Shown: piece by piece, positions 16,601 through 25,052 of the stretch
Layout of the letters: each line of letters begins with the position of its first letter
Position numbering within the stretch: position 1 is the stretch's first letter
Source: Verrucomicrobiia bacterium
Lineage (GTDB): Bacteria; Verrucomicrobiota; Verrucomicrobiia; Limisphaerales; JAEYXS01
Assembly: GCA_036405135.1 (NCBI GenBank)
Contig: DASWYF010000037.1
Span: 154,016-216,765, forward strand
Direction of reading: 5' to 3'
DNA: 62,750 nt
Position numbers and translations under genes: made by a program
The notes under the pieces: generated by a model
The model's database searches: none
What the model was told of the DNA's origin: nothing
What the model saw: only the letters and a program-made list of their open reading frames with translations

Positions 16601-18825
16601 CCATCAACAAGGATGCTGGTGCCAGCCAAACGTTCACGGCCACACCCAGCGCGGGCTATCAAGTGGATCAGTGGCTGGTGAACGGTAGTGTGGCTCAGAC
16701 TGGAGGAGCGACTTACACGTTGAACAGCATCCAGGCGAATCAAACGGTGTCGGTCAGCTTCAAAGCGGTGACTTACACCGTTTCAGCGAGTGCTGGTGCC
16801 AATGGCAGCATCAGTCCTGTTGGTGCCATTTCCAAGAACGCGGGTGCCAGCCAAACGTTTACGGCCACACCCAACGCCGGCTATCAGGTGAATCAGTGGC
16901 TGGTGAACGGCAGCGCGGTGCAGAGCGGCGGGTCAAGCTACACGCTGAATAACATTCAGGCTAACCAAACTGTGGGAGTGACTTTTAACGTCGTGACTAC
17001 AAGCTACACCATCACAACAGCTGCCGGGGCAAATGGTTCGGTCAGTCCTAGTGGTTCGGTCAGCAAGGATAGCGGCACCAGCCAGACGTTCACTGCGACA
17101 CCGAATACGGGGTATCAAATCGATCAATGGCTGGTAAACGGTGCTGTGGTGCAAACGGGAGGAACAACCTTCGCGCTCAATAACATCCAGGCGAACCAGG
17201 CGGTCTCAGTGTCCTTTAAGGCACTGAATTATATGATTACGGCGAGCGCCGGTGCCAATGGTGGAATCAGTCCTGCCGGTTCCTTCTCCAAGAACGCGGG
17301 CAGCAGCCAGACCTTTACCGCCACGGCGCAGACTGGTTATGCGGTTGATCAGTGGTTCTTGAATGGAAGCCCAGTTCAGTCTGCTGGTACAAGTTACACA
17401 TTGAACAACATTCAGGCCAATCAGACGGTATCGGTCAGCTTCAAGGTGGTGACGAGCAGTGGCCGTTCACTTAAGGTTGTTTCCACTGCCACCACGGCAG
17501 GCTCATCGGTAGTGGTGCCAGTGCAATTGGTAGCATTGGGTGACGAGAATGCCATTGGCTTCAGCCTCACTTTTGATCCGGCTAAATTGAGCAATCCGCG
17601 GATCAGTCTGGGCAATGGCTTGCCTGCTGGAGTGACGCTGAATGCGAACACGCTGCAGGCCAGCAATGGCAAGCTCGGGGTTGCTCTCGCTCTGGGTACC
17701 GGTCTCAGCTTCGGCAATGCGACCTATACGCTGGTTAACATCACTTTCGATACAGCGACCGGCTTGAATGGGGTGGAATCCGCCCTGACGTTCGGCAATC
17801 AACCGATTGCGCGAGAAGTGGCCGACGCGGCGGCAAATTCTCTGCCTGCAGATTATATCGGCGGCACGGTGACGTTCACCTCCGGATATGAAGCAGATGT
17901 GGCACCCCGGCCCAACGGTACGGGTGACGGCAGCCTAAGCATCACAGACTGGGTTCAAATCGGCAAATTTGTGGCCGGGCTGGAGGTTCCTGCGTCTGGC
18001 AGTGAGTTTCAGCGCGCAGATGTTGCCCCGATTGAAACCCGTGGCGATGGCATCTTGAAAATTGGCGATTGGGTGCTGGCGGGACGCTATGTCGCCGGAT
18101 TGGAGCCAGTCGCTCCGGCTGCTGGACCGACCCAGGCGTCTCCAGAGCTGGCTTCGTTCAATCTGGCTAGCGTCAGTAGTGAACGGCAGATTCATATGGG
18201 AAATCTGCAAGTGATGGGGGGGCAGGTTTTCGAAGTGCCGGTCATGCTTGAGGCGTTGGGTGGTGAGAATGCGGTGGGCTTCAGTATTCAGTTTGATCCA
18301 GCGCTGGTGACGTTACTCGCGGTGGAGGCAGGCAGTGCCACGACTGGTGCTCCTTTGATCCTGAATGACCAGCAAAAGGCCGCTGGAAAATTCGGTGTGC
18401 TTACCGGTGCGGCTGCCGGGCAGGGGCTTGCCGCCGGCCAGCATGAAATCGCCCGGATCCGTTTCCAAGCCAGCAACTCGGTATTCGCTAAGAGTGCGCT
18501 GAGTTTCACGGGTTCCCCGGTACGCTTGGATGTTTCCGATGCGAACGGCAACTCGCTCCCCACCGCTTATACGGACTCGCAGATCGAGGTAGTAAGCAGC
18601 CGCCTGAGTGCAGCTGCCGGACAATCCGCCCAGAGCGTAAAAACTGAAGGCTACCGCCTGGCCGTTCAAACGATGGCTGGCAAATCCTACCGCCTTGAAT
18701 GGTCCCAAGACCTGAAGACTTGGAACTTGCTGGGCACATTCACTGGCACGGGCGAGGTCATCGAACAGCTTGATGTCGCGGCCAAGACTGCTCCGCAACG
18801 TTTCTACCGGGTAGTGGAGAACTGA
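13678..18825 (+). CDS. Giant surface protein: RCC1, delta-60, Ig, InlB_B, cohesin-like and dockerin-like modules
   Basis: 1715 aa. A signal peptide covers about residues 1-41. Seven RCC1-type repeats follow to about 325 (pattern VxAWGxNxxGQxxVP). An Ig-like domain covers about 330-420. Seven delta-60 repeats run to about 775 (QPDGKILLGG, LNANGTLD). Then come a putative-Ig (He_PIG type) domain, an Ig domain, and four InlB_B-like repeats of about 74 aa near 965-1260 (GANGSISP...QTFTATP...GYQVDQWLVNG). A cohesin-like domain spans about 1270-1405. A dockerin-like pair (DVAPRPNGTGDGSLSITDW and DVAPIETRGDGILKIGDW) follows, then a second cohesin-like domain, then the ending LEWSQDLKTWNLL...RFYRV. 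Probably anchored or assembled on the cell surface. Expression is probably driven by element copy D. Confidence 0.9.
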   Translation: MKDINTVHKQMIQNPSLRLSVFRAGILIVSLLCALLARAAAPAGQVVAWGNNTSGQTTVPSAAQAGVVKVAGGEWLTLALNNDGSVLAWGYDGTVHKRQVPAAAQSGVVAIAAGREHSVALKDNGEVVIWGQSPTIPSVPAEAQSGVIAIGAGVNHTVALKSDGSVIVWGSNTYGQSDVPLAARTGVVAIASGAYHILALKDDGSVVAWGQNLFGGVSVPASAGSRVVKIAAGLYHSLALRSDGSVIAWGSNIHGETTVPTSAQSGITDISAGQYFSMALKSNGGVIAWGDNRKGQTSVPIAAQSGVTAISAGSDHSLAILGTAVSAGPSIAITSPTTNPSYSTSGSFLNLGGAASDDVAVTEVAWVNDRGGSGLANGVSTWSISGIPLQAGVNVITVTAKDGANNRASDIITVTYTPNVERFWFDSNFNPPAVDEFIWKTALQPDGKILVGGGFSEVNGMTRSGLARINHDGSLDAAFNPSANDGVWSIAVQADGKILIGGDFTTINGTVRNHLARLNANGTLDTAFSPSLNGTVESIAVQPDGKILLGGSFTVAGASTTRNRIVRLNADGTLDASFNPNVNDTVLRMVIQPDGKILLGGTFSSVGGVTRNGIARINANGTLDTDFNPNADSAVLGLALQSNGKVVIGGAFTSVGGAACNYIARLNSNGSMDASFNANVDDWVFDVLVQPDGKILAGGDFTWAGEMERIGFARFNTDGTLDADTDIGADGTIISITLQPNDKIVIGGVFTEVDGVICNGLARLNGNGVPDSINTPVISSTSTASAIQGQSFTYQIVANNNPTSFGASGLPAGLTVNTSSGLISGTPTVTGVFTVNLSASNAGGTGTKNLVLTVNTANVSPSFSQHPANMTVTSGNTVTFTASATGTPAPIVVWQRSVDGGSSWSNMADGNGFSGSTSSTLQLTGVTMAMSGQKFRLTASNTSGSANSQAATLMVNPLVVSATAGANGSISPSGAINKDAGASQTFTATPSAGYQVDQWLVNGSVAQTGGATYTLNSIQANQTVSVSFKAVTYTVSASAGANGSISPVGAISKNAGASQTFTATPNAGYQVNQWLVNGSAVQSGGSSYTLNNIQANQTVGVTFNVVTTSYTITTAAGANGSVSPSGSVSKDSGTSQTFTATPNTGYQIDQWLVNGAVVQTGGTTFALNNIQANQAVSVSFKALNYMITASAGANGGISPAGSFSKNAGSSQTFTATAQTGYAVDQWFLNGSPVQSAGTSYTLNNIQANQTVSVSFKVVTSSGRSLKVVSTATTAGSSVVVPVQLVALGDENAIGFSLTFDPAKLSNPRISLGNGLPAGVTLNANTLQASNGKLGVALALGTGLSFGNATYTLVNITFDTATGLNGVESALTFGNQPIAREVADAAANSLPADYIGGTVTFTSGYEADVAPRPNGTGDGSLSITDWVQIGKFVAGLEVPASGSEFQRADVAPIETRGDGILKIGDWVLAGRYVAGLEPVAPAAGPTQASPELASFNLASVSSERQIHMGNLQVMGGQVFEVPVMLEALGGENAVGFSIQFDPALVTLLAVEAGSATTGAPLILNDQQKAAGKFGVLTGAAAGQGLAAGQHEIARIRFQASNSVFAKSALSFTGSPVRLDVSDANGNSLPTAYTDSQIEVVSSRLSAAAGQSAQSVKTEGYRLAVQTMAGKSYRLEWSQDLKTWNLLGTFTGTGEVIEQLDVAAKTAPQRFYRVVEN

Positions 18826-18865
18826 TGCCCGTCAAAAAATTTCCGTCATATGTGTGGCGGAATTC

Positions 18866-18917
18866 GGCAGGTCTGGGTGTAAAACTGTGTGCCACCCAGG
18901 CCTGCCTTGTGTTTTTT
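18866..18917 (+). terminator. Rho-independent terminator after giant surface protein gene
   Basis: Stem GGCAGGTCTGGGTG / CACCCAGGCCTGCC (14 bp, one T-G wobble pair) with a loop of about 13 nt, followed by TTGTGTTTTTT. It lies 41 nt beyond the stop. Confidence 0.85.
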
Positions 18918-19054
18918 GGGATTCCGTTCCGCCAACCAGCATCCAACCTCTCGGGCATTGATTTCGCCCAGAACAACCTATAGCGTAGTCAAAGTGCGTT
19001 CGCCCTCGATGATTGTTTCCTTTAGGAATAATTCAGGCAAAGCACGCTAAGGGA

Positions 19055-19927
19055 ATGGCAAGCGGCTGGCTGGAAATCTCTGATGGCAGGAAAATTCCGA
19101 TCGGGGTCAATTGTTCGATTGGCCGTGATCCAGGTAATAGTGTCGTGTTATCCAGCAATTTGATCTCGCGCCGTCATGCTATGATCCATTTGCAATCGGA
19201 AGGCGAGTATTGGCTTGTGGATTTGGGCAGCCGCAACGGGGTAATGCTCAATGGCCGTCGGGTCGCCCAGCCGGTGGCGCTAACCGACGCCGATGCTTTG
19301 GAGATTGGCGGCCACCAGTTCGTCTTTCGCCAGCCAGCCAGTTCCGGCAAAACGGCGCCGCCGTTTGAAGTGGGGCTTACGGCAGACCGGACAGTGGGCA
19401 ACCACACCGCAGCCCAGCTTTGGATATTACTGGCGGACATCAAAGATTTCACCCCCCTTAGCCAGACGATGCCGGGTGACCAACTGGCCAAGCTGGTCGG
19501 AGTCTGGATCGCACAGTGCAAACAGGCGGTAGAGAACCACGGTGGCGAGATAAACCAGTATTTGGGAGACGGTTTTATGGCTTTTTGGCCGTCGCCTATG
19601 ACCGAACAACAGGGCATTCTGGCCTCGCTGGGGGAACTGGAGGCATTGCGCAAGCAAACAACGCTTCAATTCAGGCTCTTGCTCCACTTCGGGGCTGTGA
19701 CGATTGATCATTCCATAAGTGAAGGCAAAAACAGCTTGATCGGACCTGAAGTCAACCTGGCATTTCGTATGGAAAAGATTGCGGGCAAGCTGGGGGTTGA
19801 TTGCATGGCCACGGCTGGTGCCGCCCGCAAGCTGGAAGGTTTTTGCCAGTTGATTCCGTTGGGTGAGTTCGAGTTGAAGGGCTTTGAAGGCAAGCATTCC
19901 ACTTACAAAGTAGAGCTTGCTGGTTAG
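19055..19927 (+). CDS. FHA domain-class III adenylate/guanylate cyclase
   Basis: 290 aa from ATG 19055; a TTG start 42 nt upstream is possible. Residues about 8-95 are an FHA domain (GRDPGNSVVL, LISRRHAMI, LVDLGSRNGVMLNG) with the phosphothreonine-binding RRH and S.NG residues. Residues about 120-285 are a class III cyclase catalytic domain. Both metal aspartates are visible (LADIKDF, LGDGFMAFW), as is the NxxxR transition-state pair (VNLAFRMEKIA), so activity is plausible, unlike the cyclase domain of the kinase at 7012-10152. An FHA domain would let it bind a phosphorylated partner, perhaps a product of that kinase (inference). Product cAMP or cGMP cannot be decided. Confidence 0.88.
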   Translation: MASGWLEISDGRKIPIGVNCSIGRDPGNSVVLSSNLISRRHAMIHLQSEGEYWLVDLGSRNGVMLNGRRVAQPVALTDADALEIGGHQFVFRQPASSGKTAPPFEVGLTADRTVGNHTAAQLWILLADIKDFTPLSQTMPGDQLAKLVGVWIAQCKQAVENHGGEINQYLGDGFMAFWPSPMTEQQGILASLGELEALRKQTTLQFRLLLHFGAVTIDHSISEGKNSLIGPEVNLAFRMEKIAGKLGVDCMATAGAARKLEGFCQLIPLGEFELKGFEGKHSTYKVELAG

Positions 19928-19972
19928 CCGATGCGGAAAATAGGAAGATACTGTAACAAGAGAGTTAGCTTA

Positions 19973-19990
19973 GAGCCTGTCATGAACTTT
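19973..19990 (+). repeat. IS left terminal inverted repeat
   Basis: Pairs with 20834-20851 with a single mismatch at position 13. Confidence 0.9.
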
Positions 19991-20040
19991 TGGGAGGAAA
20001 AGTCTGTACAATGTAAATACATTCTGAGCATAAGCTTGGA

Positions 20041-20844
20041 ATGGCGAAGGAACGCAAAGGATATCCGAGTGATGTGAGCGATGAGGAATGGGCTTTTAGT
20101 GCGCCGTATCTGACCTTGATGAAGGAGGATGCGCCACAACGTAAATATGCCCTGCGCGATCTCTATAACGGTTTGCGCTGGTTCATCCGGGCAGGCTGTC
20201 CGTGGCGGATGATGCCCAATGACCTGCCGCCGTGGACGGCGGTGCAGCAACAGACCGAGCGGTGGCTGGCCGCCCAATGCTTTGAGCGCATGGCCGAGGA
20301 TTTGCGGTTGCTGCTACGCTTGTGGGAAGAGCGCGGGGGGCAGCCGACGGCGGCCATCTTCGACAGTCGTACGTTGCAATCAACGCCGGAGAGCGGTGCT
20401 CGGGCCGGATATGACGGAGCCAAGAAGCGCAAGGGCAGCAAGGTGCATGCGGCAGTGGATACACTGGGCCATCTGCTGGCCTTGAAGGTGACGCCAGCCA
20501 ACGAGCAGGACCGGGCCCAGGTGGGCGAACTGGCACAGGCCGTACAGGAGGCCACCGGTGAAAATGTTGCGATCGGCTATGTGGATCAGGGCTACACAGG
20601 TGAGGAACCAGCCGCCCAGGCGGAAGCCAAAGGCATCCGCTTGGAAGTAGTCAAACACCACGAAGCCAAGCGCGGGTTTGTGCTCCTGCCACGCCGCTGG
20701 GTGGTGGAACGGTCCTTTGCCTGGGCCGCACGTTTCCGACGGCTGGCGCGTGATTACGAACGGCTCGCTTCAACCTTGGCTGGCTATCACTGGCTCGCCT
20801 TTACCATGCTTATGCTCCATTCGCTGTTTATTCAAAGTGCATGA
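20041..20844 (+). CDS. IS5-family DDE transposase
   Basis: 267 aa. The N-terminal [17 protein letters not shown] and the [26 protein letters not shown] region is the DUF4096-type start of IS5/IS427-like transposases. DDE residues are visible as Asp in IFDSRTLQS, Asp in GYVDQGYTG and Glu in [11 protein letters not shown]. The length fits an uninterrupted single-frame transposase, so the element may be active. Confidence 0.93.
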   Translation: MAKERKGYPSDVSDEEWAFSAPYLTLMKEDAPQRKYALRDLYNGLRWFIRAGCPWRMMPNDLPPWTAVQQQTERWLAAQCFERMAEDLRLLLRLWEERGGQPTAAIFDSRTLQSTPESGARAGYDGAKKRKGSKVHAAVDTLGHLLALKVTPANEQDRAQVGELAQAVQEATGENVAIGYVDQGYTGEEPAAQAEAKGIRLEVVKHHEAKRGFVLLPRRWVVERSFAWAARFRRLARDYERLASTLAGYHWLAFTMLMLHSLFIQSA

Positions 20845-20851
20845 CAGGCTC
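20834..20851 (-). repeat. IS right terminal inverted repeat
   Basis: Complement of the left repeat, overlapping the last codons and stop of the transposase gene. Confidence 0.9.
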
Positions 20852-21355
20852 TAGAGCGATTGGGAAGCGAACTCAGTAAGTGCCTGAATTTGCTTTTCCG
20901 GCTTTCACTTTTTTATTTTCAGGCTGGTCCGGGAACCCGAAATGGTGTCCTTGGCGTAGTGCATCCCGCCACGGTTGCTCATCTTCACCAATCGATAACA
21001 CGCTTTCATCGCTCTTGCAGTATGGCTCAAGAGCGGTTCCGGAACCAAAAGGATAGGGCTGACCTAAAGCCGGATTAGACCGGATTCGGCAAAACTAGGA
21101 TTTTTGGCGCGAGTTTTGGTGTGAATCGGACCTCCGTTGCGTTTGTAACCTGCTAAGGCACAAGCACTTAACAGTTGGAGGCGAGGGTCGGAATCGGTGC
21201 TGAAACCGATGTTTTAACCAGCAATTTGCCACGGTACACCGCGGAATCAACTGGAATCGGCGTCTATCCGAAGGTGCCGGTTTTCAGGGTCGTGGTGTAC
21301 GATTTGGTATGCGCTGTAATCGTCTAGATGAACTAGTTGTTTCAATCAGGCGTCT
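20852..21355. other. Intergenic stretch, no gene recognised
   Basis: About 500 bp. Short frames here lack protein-like composition. The only feature I see is a 12-bp perfect palindrome GGTTCCGGAACC at 21035-21046. No tRNA-like cloverleaf was recognised. Confidence 0.5.
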
Positions 21356-22198
21356 TCAATCGGCAACATGTGACGGAGGATAATCGGCGCTTTGGATGGC
21401 GATCGCAAAATCTCCGAAAGCTATGGCAAATCTGCGACGCCAAGTAGCTTTACGAGCCGCTGACTGAGGTATTGCCAATAGTGGTTTTCCATCATCCGAT
21501 GATAAAGATTGAACCTCGCCAATCAATTCTTTGGCCACCGACTGCCACTGATCACGAGTGCGCGTAGAATACGGCTCCAATCCAGTGATTTTCTTCTGCA
21601 TGATCACATCGCCATGCTCGTATTGCCCTGAGCGAATCAGTCTAACGTAGATGTTCAGAATATGGGCCGAACAATTTATATCCGTGTTAAGAACGCCTTT
21701 TTTCCCCCAGATTGAGGAGCCAAAACCAAGCCTCCTCAGATTCGCCAGACTCTCTTTGTCCATCTTTCCACTGAATCCAACGATGACCGGCCAAGAGATG
21801 TCGTGATTTAAGAACTCCTTTACTTCTTTTGGTGCGGCCATGAGTGCAGCGGCCAGTTCAACGGTCGCAATCTTTGCGAGAATCGCAAGAATTGCTAATG
21901 ATCGTCCCTCCCCGCGTCTAGCTCGAGTTCCCAAATCTTCAAAAAAGCTAAAATGAGCGATGATCTTGTTGCGCAAGCTCTCGTGCTTCGCACCATTACC
22001 TAGGAGGAGCCATGGCATGCGATTATCCGAGAAAATCAGTTGCCGGGAAAAATCATCCCGTTGGGGTCCAAGAGAGGCCTGGAAGAATTCGCCAAAGCTC
22101 ATCTTCCTGATTCGAGTGGATTGAATTGGAGCAGTCGGTTTTTTGCGTGCGGTCGGTTTAGGCTTTGAGTTTGCAACCTCTTTAAGTGGGGATTTCAT
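21356..22198 (-). CDS. Protein of unknown function
   Basis: 280 aa from ATG 22198 (MKSPLKEVANSKPKPT). A longer frame upstream lacks a convincing start. The first 35 residues are basic and rich in Lys, Pro and Thr; the rest is globular with no membrane segment. Noticeable stretches are FGEFFQASLGPQRDDFSRQL, a helical Ala-rich block (LAILAILAKIATVELAAALM) and a basic C-terminal patch (ARKATWRRRFAIAFGDFAI). No family recognised. It lies between the IS and the mobilisation cassette, divergent from the latter by about 190 nt, so it is probably accessory DNA. Confidence 0.6.
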   Translation of the reverse strand: MKSPLKEVANSKPKPTARKKPTAPIQSTRIRKMSFGEFFQASLGPQRDDFSRQLIFSDNRMPWLLLGNGAKHESLRNKIIAHFSFFEDLGTRARRGEGRSLAILAILAKIATVELAAALMAAPKEVKEFLNHDISWPVIVGFSGKMDKESLANLRRLGFGSSIWGKKGVLNTDINCSAHILNIYVRLIRSGQYEHGDVIMQKKITGLEPYSTRTRDQWQSVAKELIGEVQSLSSDDGKPLLAIPQSAARKATWRRRFAIAFGDFAIAIQSADYPPSHVAD

Positions 22199-22390
22199 GA
22201 AGCGGAGTTTCAACGTCAGCAACAGCGCAATACAACAAGAAAATGTAACCTGCGCGAAAGAGAATGAGGTTGTAACTGAATTTTTGAATGAGCAGCGGAT
22301 ATGACATTTTTTGAACATCGATGTCATAACGCACAGCAAGCTATCTGGGGTAGCTTCACTCGTGGCAAGCCCGTGGCAAGCCAGCTATTT

Positions 22391-22693
22391 ATGAAATCCG
22401 ATTACGATAATCAGATACCCGGCGTTCTGCAAATGGTGAGATTGCCAGCGCGCCTGACGACATCACAGGCGGCTATCGTACTCGGAATGCATGCAGATCA
22501 CATAGGATGGCTAGTTGGCGCGAAACTGCTCAATCCACTAGGAGGTGTAGCACCTGGAAAAGCAATGTACTTTGCATCCAAAGAAATTGAGGAGCTGGCG
22601 CTGAATGTGCGTTGGCTAAACAAATCGAGTCGAGTGATCACTGCTCGAATCTCGATCAAGAACAAAAACTCCGACACTAGAAAAAATCTATGA
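22391..22693 (+). CDS. Small helix-turn-helix DNA-binding protein
   Basis: 100 aa from ATG 22391 (MKSDYDNQIPGVL). Residues about 18-60 read LPARLTTSQAAIVLGMHADH followed by IGWLVGAKLLNPLG, matching the MerR/excisionase-type HTH in which 'LTTSQAA..LG....I..L...G.L.P.G' sets the fold. It starts a plus-strand cassette, overlapping the next gene by 4 bp. It probably acts as a regulator or accessory factor of the mobile element. Confidence 0.65.
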   Translation: MKSDYDNQIPGVLQMVRLPARLTTSQAAIVLGMHADHIGWLVGAKLLNPLGGVAPGKAMYFASKEIEELALNVRWLNKSSRVITARISIKNKNSDTRKNL

Positions 22694-23361
22694 AAGAAAA
22701 ACTAGAGATCGCGATCATACAACTAAGCCGCATTGAATTGCTGCTGGGGCGCATGGGTAAAAGAGCACTGCTCTTCATTATGCTTTCCGCGCGCATCCTT
22801 TGCATGATGCGCATGACCTGCGCCCACGGTGAGTACACGAAAAACATCGAGCTGGCAGCAACAATCTCACCACGTGAATGCCGGAGAAGGTGTGCGGGGT
22901 TCAAGTTTCTGGTTGTTAACGTGATGCATAAAGAATTCTGTTTGGCCACTATTCAGTCATTGACGATCAGGGAGATCTCATTGGCGCTAAAACACATCAA
23001 CTCTCTAAAGGCACTTACCACCGATTCACGTCATCCGAGGAAAACGTGCGATCGCAAATGCGACAGTAAGAAGCAGTTGCACGGGACCATCCGCGCCATT
23101 GCTCGGGCGATTCGTCGGCTGGATCCTCAGAATTCCGATGCGGTACTGATATTGTTTCAATACTTGCAAAGGCGAGGAACCAAAGGCCTTGAGCGGTTGG
23201 GTGCACCCTTCCATCCAAAAGTTCCCAACAGATTGCCTCTTGAAAAGAAGGAAACCGCTCGCAAGACGTCCGTTTCAACTACTGAACTACCACCAATACC
23301 GCGCATTGCGCTTGTGTTGGATAATGAACAGCAACTCTCGTTGCCAATCGAGAACAACTAG
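22690..23361 (+). CDS. Unknown protein of mobilisation cassette
   Basis: 223 aa, start ATG 22690 overlapping the preceding stop (ATGA). Strongly basic with several Cys (RRRCAGF, KTCDRKCDSKKQ). The segment GTIRAIARAIRRLDPQN is helical. No family recognised. Its place between an HTH gene and mobC suggests a role in element maintenance or transfer. Confidence 0.5.
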   Translation: MKEKLEIAIIQLSRIELLLGRMGKRALLFIMLSARILCMMRMTCAHGEYTKNIELAATISPRECRRRCAGFKFLVVNVMHKEFCLATIQSLTIREISLALKHINSLKALTTDSRHPRKTCDRKCDSKKQLHGTIRAIARAIRRLDPQNSDAVLILFQYLQRRGTKGLERLGAPFHPKVPNRLPLEKKETARKTSVSTTELPPIPRIALVLDNEQQLSLPIENN

Positions 23362-23389
23362 CCCGAACAACTAACAATAATCCGCATCC

Positions 23390-23734
23390 ATGAAAAAGCG
23401 AGGTCGCCCAAAAACCCCAACCCCCAGATCTCATTCAGTGGTAATATACCTGACTGAGACAGAGCTGGGATGCTTGCAGAGTACTCTGATTAAAAACAAA
23501 TCGCTTAGCGCCCAGTTGAGAAACCGTGTTTTGGGAAAGCAACCGAAGGCCAATGACCCTGTTAATGTTGCAGAGCGAATCTTCATGAGGGTGGGGACAA
23601 TCAGAAGACTGTGTGCTGAGCTCTGCCTGGCCATCGAACTCGGCTCCTCCGGTGAGAGTGTCAAAAGCAACCTTTACCGAATGACAGAATTGTTGCTGCA
23701 GCTCCAAGAAGAAATCGTCTGCCGATCAGAATAG
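23390..23734 (+). CDS. mobC: MobC-like relaxosome accessory protein
   Basis: 114 aa. The basic N-terminus KKRGRPKTPTPRSHSVVIYL followed by TETELGCLQ resembles the ribbon-helix-helix start of plasmid MobC-type proteins. The C-terminal half is two helices. The gene ends 10 nt before the relaxase start, the usual mobC-mobA arrangement. Expected to bind oriT DNA and assist nicking; assignment rests on position and composition more than strong motifs. Confidence 0.6.
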   Translation: MKKRGRPKTPTPRSHSVVIYLTETELGCLQSTLIKNKSLSAQLRNRVLGKQPKANDPVNVAERIFMRVGTIRRLCAELCLAIELGSSGESVKSNLYRMTELLLQLQEEIVCRSE

Positions 23735-23744
23735 ATACTACCGT

Positions 23745-25046
23745 GTGAAAGCGAATATTCATCTGACCCAGCAAATCGCCATTACATGCGACTATGTTTT
23801 CGAGAGAATAGGCGCCACTTACTTGCTCAGTAATATTGGCACCCAATCGATTTCAGAGATCAAGGGGTACCTGTTGGCACATTGCCGCTTGAGAGATGAC
23901 TTGGCGGTGCAGTGTGTTCACATTTCTTTGCGACAACGTCGAGGAGAGGATCTAGAAGATAAGGGCTGGCGTTGTGTCAGTGCAGACTTGATACAACAAC
24001 TGTCACTTACAGACTATCCATTTGTCGTTGTGAGGCACCCAGGAGAGCACGTGCATGTTGTAGCAGCAGTTTCTGGTTTCCATTGTCAACGTTGGAGAGA
24101 TTCTTTCTCCCGATTACGCGCTATTGGTTCCACGAAAGAAATTGAGTGTCGTCATGACCTTACTGAGACGCCTGGGATTGGGAATGTGCCTCGAAATTCC
24201 CGACCATTGTTGGCACTAAGCGATGATCGAAAAGGCAAAGGCTCCGCTGAAAAACATTTTATCTCATCCGTCATAACACGTGCGTGGGAAACCAGCACCA
24301 CGTTATCAGGATTTAGAACGGAGTTGTCCTCACAACGGGTCCGAATGAAGTATGTACGCCATAAGGGGCAGGTTTTCTGTGTATATGGAAGTTCTGACAA
24401 ATGGTTCCCTGCTTACAAACTGTCCCGATCATTCACCCTGCAACCTCTCATCCAAAAAATCTCACGAAACCGCCAGAAATTGCATGAAAATAAAATCCTG
24501 TCAGCGCGCATCGAAAAACCGATCGCAACCGCTATTACCGGGGCTAAATCTTGCGGTCCTTCCGCAATTGTCGGCACCACCCCAACCGCCGTCGATACCC
24601 CCCGCAGTAGTTCCAGCCGTGAACAGAAGTCCACACGCGTGGAGGCCGGTGAAGTGGGCCAGATTGAGAAGACGGATGCTCACGTTCAGCCACGTCGTGA
24701 CAGTCAGTCTTCTGCTGTACCTGCTGCAAGAAGTGGTGGTCTTGAGCAAGTCCATACGAAAGCTGAACCTAGAGTTGATCTCCCACATAAAGGACAACAG
24801 CACAAACAATCTCCGCCTGCACAACAACCAGTTGCTGCTGGATACAAAGATAGAGAGGTTGCAAGATCGCTAGAGGAAGCTTTGGAGCTGGCACTAAGCA
24901 TTTTGCGAGACCCAGATTTTGAACAAAAATGGACCTTGAAGCGGTTGGCGGATCGCAGAAAGCAGGAAAGACTGGAGCGCTTCCAAGATTTGCGGGCTCA
25001 ACGCATAGTTGAACTTTTGACCGGAGGGGCTAAATACGTGAGATAG
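23745..25046 (+). CDS. mobA: MobA/VirD2-type relaxase (mobilisation nuclease)
   Basis: 433 aa with GTG start 23745. The first ~150 residues follow the MOBP relaxase pattern: an N-terminal Tyr-containing helix (CDYVFERIGATYLL), VQCVHISLRQRRGEDLED, then YPFVVVRHPGEHVHVV. The metal-binding His triad is His98, His102 and His104; the Asn usually found four residues later is Ala108. The C-terminal half is low complexity, with a final basic helix (WTLKRLADRRKQERLERFQD). It would nick at oriT to start conjugative mobilisation. No type IV secretion genes are in the window, so this is a mobilizable rather than self-transmissible element. Confidence 0.75.
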   Translation: MKANIHLTQQIAITCDYVFERIGATYLLSNIGTQSISEIKGYLLAHCRLRDDLAVQCVHISLRQRRGEDLEDKGWRCVSADLIQQLSLTDYPFVVVRHPGEHVHVVAAVSGFHCQRWRDSFSRLRAIGSTKEIECRHDLTETPGIGNVPRNSRPLLALSDDRKGKGSAEKHFISSVITRAWETSTTLSGFRTELSSQRVRMKYVRHKGQVFCVYGSSDKWFPAYKLSRSFTLQPLIQKISRNRQKLHENKILSARIEKPIATAITGAKSCGPSAIVGTTPTAVDTPRSSSSREQKSTRVEAGEVGQIEKTDAHVQPRRDSQSSAVPAARSGGLEQVHTKAEPRVDLPHKGQQHKQSPPAQQPVAAGYKDREVARSLEEALELALSILRDPDFEQKWTLKRLADRRKQERLERFQDLRAQRIVELLTGGAKYVR

Positions 25047-25052
25047 AATCCC

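Larger units (their letters stand above)
19973..20851. mobile_element. Complete IS5-family insertion sequence (879 bp)
   Basis: Bounded by terminal inverted repeats GAGCCTGTCATGAACTTT (19973-19990) and its complement (20834-20851), 17 of 18 matching. The dinucleotide TA flanks both ends (19971-19972 and 20852-20853), consistent with a short target duplication. One transposase ORF fills the element. It sits between the FHA-cyclase gene and an otherwise empty stretch and does not visibly break a gene. Confidence 0.9.

Noticed and set aside
20852..21355. tRNA or attachment site next to the IS
   Set aside because: No cloverleaf or conserved T-loop was recognised.
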